NCBI GenBank assembly: GCA_964423425.1
Contig: CAYRES010000007.1
Span: forward strand, 62,001 to 126,000
Direction of reading: 5' to 3'
DNA from: CAYRES01 sp964423425
GTDB taxonomy: Bacteria > Actinomycetota > Thermoleophilia > RBG-16-64-13
DNA length: 64,000 nt
Every line of letters starts with the position of its first letter. Position 1 is the stretch's first letter. The position numbers and the translations under genes are program-made. The notes below the pieces were generated by a model that saw only the letters and a program-made list of their open reading frames with translations, ran no database searches and had not been told where the DNA came from. Of this stretch, positions 60,961 through 64,000 are shown one piece after another.

Positions 60961-61421
60961 GAGTCGTGCTGCAGAGGGTGTCTGGAGCCGAAGTACGGGT
61001 AGAAGGCGCGACCGTCGGCCGTATCGGCCGAGGGCTCTTGTTGTTCGTGGGGGCCGGAAGGGACGACACGGCTACCCTTCTTGGGCCGTTGGCGGAGAAA
61101 GTCGCCCATCTGCGCATCTTCGCCGACGCCGAGGGCAAGACCAATCTGTCTCTGCTCGATGTGGGTGGTGAGGCACTGGTGGTGAGCCAATTCACCCTCT
61201 ATGCGGATTGCCGCAGGGGCAGGCGGCCGTCGTTCACGCCGGCAGGCGAGCCGGAGGCCGCGAGAGTGTTGGTCGCCGGTTTTCGCGAGGCTTTGGAGGC
61301 GTGCGGAGTGCGGTGTGAGGGAGGGGAGTTCGGTGCCTGCATGCAGGTGTCACTCGTGAACGACGGCCCCTTCACCATCGTGCTCGATACAGACGATCTC
61401 TCTCTCCCGAGGAAGCCATGA
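60957..61421 (+). CDS. dtd: D-aminoacyl-tRNA deacylase Dtd
   Basis: A 154-residue Dtd: RVVLQRVSGAEVRVEGATVG start; VVSQFTLYADCRRGRRPSFT with the catalytic SQFTL region; and NDGPFTIVLDT, where the usual GPVT is GPFT. It hydrolyses D-amino acids (and Gly mischarged on tRNA-Ala) from tRNA. ATG overlaps the mtaB stop (ATGA), so two tRNA-quality enzymes are coupled. Confidence 0.95.
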   Translation: MRVVLQRVSGAEVRVEGATVGRIGRGLLLFVGAGRDDTATLLGPLAEKVAHLRIFADAEGKTNLSLLDVGGEALVVSQFTLYADCRRGRRPSFTPAGEPEAARVLVAGFREALEACGVRCEGGEFGACMQVSLVNDGPFTIVLDTDDLSLPRKP

Positions 61422-62236
61422 ACTACGGACTGTTCGCCGACTATCACACGCACACCTACCGCTGCGGTCACGCCACCGGGCGTGCCGCTGAGTACGTAGC
61501 CGCCGCCCGGGCCATCGGACTGGGCGGCATCGGGATCTCTGACCATCTGCCCCTCCTGCCCCACCCGGATCCCGGCATGAACATGCCCCCTTCCGAGCTC
61601 GACGATTATGTGGCGGAAGTGCAGGAACTCAAGGCCACGCATCCCGGTTACGTGCTCCTTGGCATCGAGGCTGATTTCCTGCCCGGTTCCTTTTCTGAGC
61701 TCAAGAGTCTGTTGGAGGCATATCCCTTTGACTACGTCATCGGCTCCGTCCACTACCTGGAGAGCTGGGGCTTCGACAGCCCCCATCAACTGGAGGAGTG
61801 GGACAGGCGACAGATCGACGACGTGTACAGGGAGTACTTCGGGCTTCTCGAGGAAGTCGCGGCGAGCGGCCTCTTCACCATATTGGGGCATCTCGACCTC
61901 GTGAAGAAGTTCGGCCACCGCCCGTCCGCCTCGGTGCTCGAGATGACCCGCCGCCTGGTGGGCACGGTCGCGCGGAGCGGTCTCATGGTAGAACTGAACA
62001 CGGCCGGCTTGCGCAGGCCGGTGGAGGAGATCTACCCTGAGATCAGCCTGCTCAGGGAGCTTCGGGGCGCCCGCGTGCCGATATGCTTCGGCTCCGATGC
62101 ACATGCCCCCGGGGAGGTGGGTGCAGGTTTCCGGGAGGCAGTGGCTCTCGCCCGCGCCGCAGGCTACGACCGTGTGGGCAGGCTGAGAGAACAGGGTGGA
62201 GGTCTCAGGGCGGCCCTGGAGTACCAGCGGCTGTGA
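61418..62236 (+). CDS. PHP-family phosphatase (HisJ/histidinol-phosphatase-like)
   Basis: A 272-residue PHP hydrolase with metal motifs DYHTHTYRCGHA, ISDHLPLL, GIEADFLPG, GSVHYLESWGFD, GHLDLVKKFG and GSDAHAPGEVG. The pattern fits HisJ-type histidinol-phosphate phosphatases, but no other his gene is near, so the substrate is not fixed. ATGA overlap with dtd; next gene starts at its stop. Confidence 0.88.
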   Translation: MNYGLFADYHTHTYRCGHATGRAAEYVAAARAIGLGGIGISDHLPLLPHPDPGMNMPPSELDDYVAEVQELKATHPGYVLLGIEADFLPGSFSELKSLLEAYPFDYVIGSVHYLESWGFDSPHQLEEWDRRQIDDVYREYFGLLEEVAASGLFTILGHLDLVKKFGHRPSASVLEMTRRLVGTVARSGLMVELNTAGLRRPVEEIYPEISLLRELRGARVPICFGSDAHAPGEVGAGFREAVALARAAGYDRVGRLREQGGGLRAALEYQRL

Positions 62237-63105
62237 GGATTGGCCTTGTCTGCAATCCTGCGGCGGGCGGAGGCAGGGCCGGACTGCTGGTGGGAGACGT
62301 GTGCCGTCTTCTGGAGGGGGCAGGTTGTGAGGTCGGGCAGGTCACGACGACGCGATCGGGTGAAGCCGCCGGCCTCGCCCGGGCACTCAGCGAGAAGGCG
62401 GAGCGTGTAGCCGTACTCGGGGGTGACGGCACGGTCAACGAGGTGGCCAACGGTTTGGCCTGGACCGGGGTGCCGATGGCGGTCATCCCTGCCGGCACCA
62501 TCAATGTGTTCGCTCTCGAACTGGGCCTCCCCTTCGACCTGGAAGGTGCGGTGGAGGTGGCGGTTCATGGAGCCGTGCGTCCGCTCGATCTGGGAAAGGT
62601 TGGGGATAGGTTCTTCGTTCTCATGGCGGGAGTGGGGCTCGACGCCCTGACCATCCGGGAACTGAGCCCCGAGGCAAAGCGTCGGTATAGTGAGTTGGCT
62701 TTTGTGTGGACGGGGCTTCGGGCGTACACACGCCATTCGCTGCCGGATTTCACGGTGATTGTCGACGGAGAGAAGCACGTGGCGAACTTCTGTGTGGTCG
62801 GGAACTGCCACTACTATGGGGGGCGGTTCGGAGTGACACACCGCGCCGATCCGGGCGACGGTCTCTTCGATGTCCTGCTGTATGCTGGGCGGGGCTTTCC
62901 TAGTGTGGCGGCGTTCTGGGCTGGTGTGCCGCTGGGTCTCCAGGATTTTCACCCCCATGTGGACTACCTGCGCGGCAGAGTGGTGGAGCTGGTTCCCGAG
63001 CACGAAGATGACGTCGTCTGGGTGCAGGCCGACGGCGAGATCATAGGAAGACTGCCGGTCAGGGCCGAGATACAGCCCTCCGCGCTCAAGGTCGTCAACA
63101 GCTAG
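62233..63105 (+). CDS. Diacylglycerol/lipid kinase family protein
   Basis: A 290-residue DagK/YegS-type lipid kinase: VRIGLVCNPAAGGGRAG start, GGDGTVNEVANGLAW nucleotide site, VIPAGTINVFALELGLP, then MAGVGLDALT and VVGNCHYYGGRFGVTHRADP. It phosphorylates diacylglycerol or another lipid. GTG 62233 overlaps the previous stop (GTGA). Confidence 0.93.
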   Translation: MRIGLVCNPAAGGGRAGLLVGDVCRLLEGAGCEVGQVTTTRSGEAAGLARALSEKAERVAVLGGDGTVNEVANGLAWTGVPMAVIPAGTINVFALELGLPFDLEGAVEVAVHGAVRPLDLGKVGDRFFVLMAGVGLDALTIRELSPEAKRRYSELAFVWTGLRAYTRHSLPDFTVIVDGEKHVANFCVVGNCHYYGGRFGVTHRADPGDGLFDVLLYAGRGFPSVAAFWAGVPLGLQDFHPHVDYLRGRVVELVPEHEDDVVWVQADGEIIGRLPVRAEIQPSALKVVNS

Positions 63106-63131
63106 GGTATTCGGAAGGAGTCTTCAGGGAG

Positions 63132-63875
63132 ATGGGCAAGCAGACGGTACAGAGGGTGTGGAAGCCGGTAAGTGCGGTTGTCGTGTGCTCGCTTCTCTTG
63201 GCGGGCCTCGCGCTGGTGTTCGTGGGCTGTGGAAGTGCCGATGAAGGCGTCGATGCGTCCGGCGCGGCCACTGATGGGGAGACGACTGTGAGCACCGTGG
63301 CCGACATGTCGGCGACCACGGTCGTGACGGGGCTGGAGCGTCCCACCACCGTGGTCACCTCCACCTCACCCCCGGAGAAGCCGGCCGGAGGTTCGGGAGG
63401 AACGGGTTCGAGCTCCTCGAACGGCGGGAGGTCGGTGGTGGGCGGCAAGTCCACCGAGGAGTACGAGTCTTCAATCCCCGAGCTGAAGAACAGAACGGCT
63501 TCTGAGCCGAACAACTTGGATGCCCTACAGGAGCTTGCCATCGCGTATTATCAGACCAAGAAGTTCGCGGAGGCCGCCGCCACGTACGAGGCTATGTTGG
63601 CCGTCAGAGACGACCCCATGACTCGCAACAACTATGCCAACGTCCTGAGAGACTGGGGCAAGACGGCTGAGGCGAAGGCGGAATACGGGAAGGCTATCGC
63701 AGCGTCACCGTCGCTGGTGGTCGCCTACATCAACTTGGCCTCCGTCTGGGTGGGAGAAGGAGACGTTGGCGAAGCCGTCAAGGTGCTCGACCGAGGCATC
63801 GGGGCGACGAGCGGAGAGGACAAGACACGTCTCGAGAGCTACAAAGCCACACTGACCAAGGAGAAAGAAGAGTAG
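63132..63875 (+). CDS. TPR-containing lipoprotein
   Basis: A 247-residue lipoprotein: signal peptide VVVCSLLLAGLALVFV with a lipobox-like FVGC (Cys33), a Thr/Ser/Gly-rich linker (residues about 45-110) and three TPR units (NNLDALQELAIAYYQTKKFA; RNNYANVLRDWGKTAEAKAE; VVAYINLASVWVGEGDVGEA). Probably a surface-exposed scaffold of unknown partner. Last gene of the mtaB operon; ATG start 27 bp after the lipid kinase gene. Confidence 0.85.
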   Translation: MGKQTVQRVWKPVSAVVVCSLLLAGLALVFVGCGSADEGVDASGAATDGETTVSTVADMSATTVVTGLERPTTVVTSTSPPEKPAGGSGGTGSSSSNGGRSVVGGKSTEEYESSIPELKNRTASEPNNLDALQELAIAYYQTKKFAEAAATYEAMLAVRDDPMTRNNYANVLRDWGKTAEAKAEYGKAIAASPSLVVAYINLASVWVGEGDVGEAVKVLDRGIGATSGEDKTRLESYKATLTKEKEE

Positions 63876-63895
63876 AGGGGGCACGGTCCGCCGGA

Positions 63896-64000
63896 GGCGC
63901 GGGGCACACGTCGCCGCGCAGCCGGAGAGGGAGAGGTGCCGTCGTCTTCTTGGCTGCGCTGGTGCTGACCGTGGGGCTGTCTCTCGTCGTGGGCTCCTTC
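63896..64000 (+). CDS. Possible start of the next gene (membrane segment), truncated by window
   Basis: An open frame continues to the window end and encodes a basic stretch (RSRRGRG) followed by a hydrophobic segment (AVVFLAALVLTVGLSLVVGS), like a signal anchor. No start codon with a ribosome binding site can be identified in this frame, so the call is weak. Confidence 0.3.

Noticed and set aside
1..64000. CRISPR array, prophage, insertion sequence or restriction system
   Set aside because: No regularly spaced repeats, transposase, integrase or phage structural genes were found on either strand.

Overview
The window is a GC-rich (roughly two-thirds G+C) chromosomal segment from a bacterium with a Gram-positive-type envelope. 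The evidence is S-layer homology (SLH) proteins, a CsaB-type pyruvyltransferase, MurJ and SpoIID/LytB. Several genes have TANNNT -10 boxes only 6-11 nt before the start codon, which implies leaderless transcripts, and the set includes PucR and LAL/LuxR regulators, a B12-dependent class II ribonucleotide reductase and ferredoxin-thioredoxin reductase. Together these suggest an anaerobic, probably deep-branching actinomycete; a GC-rich Firmicutes-like lineage is the alternative. No 16S rRNA is present, so this placement is inference.

Region 1 (1-13.3 kb) is one tightly overlapping envelope operon. It runs from the end of a membrane protein (possibly an O-antigen ligase/polymerase) through two glycosyltransferases, a GT4-WecG/TagA fusion, CsaB and MurJ to three SLH-anchored wall enzymes (M23 endopeptidase, Amidase_3, SpoIID/LytB). 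CsaB makes the pyruvylated wall polysaccharide that SLH domains bind, so the operon builds the anchor, flips lipid II and supplies anchored wall remodelling enzymes. Region 2 (13.3-28 kb) holds five more SLH proteins (beta-propeller, M30-like metallopeptidase, a 1,246-residue probable S-layer protein, an Ig-like protein and a CAP-domain protein), an ECF-type sigma factor and a membrane partner. Two of these genes share an almost identical 58-nt leader element. The CAP gene carries a clear cyclic-di-GMP-I riboswitch next to its ribosome binding site.

Region 3 (28-36 kb) has an NlpC/P60-golvesin protein with a secreted partner, a YmdB phosphodiesterase, a DUF1015 protein, two small unknown proteins, and an OsmC gene followed by a pyridine nucleotide-disulfide oxidoreductase. 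The oxidoreductase reading frame is interrupted only by a TGA at the catalytic-cysteine position, followed by a SECIS-like hairpin, so it is a candidate selenoprotein. A poly-G/poly-C tract at 31.4-31.6 kb is probably a sequencing artefact.

Region 4 (36-50 kb) contains a short SSB, a MalT-like LAL regulator, nrdR-nrdJ (nrdJ holds a 363-residue intein, with a low-GC tract spanning its 3' junction), serA, thrC, a ferredoxin-thioredoxin reductase/glutaredoxin-like pair and a PucR regulator. The nrdR promoter has two NrdR boxes and DnaA-box-like sites. Region 5 (50-64 kb) carries housekeeping and membrane genes: a PAP2-like protein, a metallophosphoesterase, an Asp23/Gls24 protein, a GNAT-like protein, NfeD and stomatin, tRNA-Ala(CGC), YjbQ, a three-gene membrane glycosylation operon, and a translationally coupled mtaB-dtd-PHP phosphatase-lipid kinase-TPR lipoprotein operon. 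No CRISPR array, insertion sequence, rRNA or replication origin was seen.
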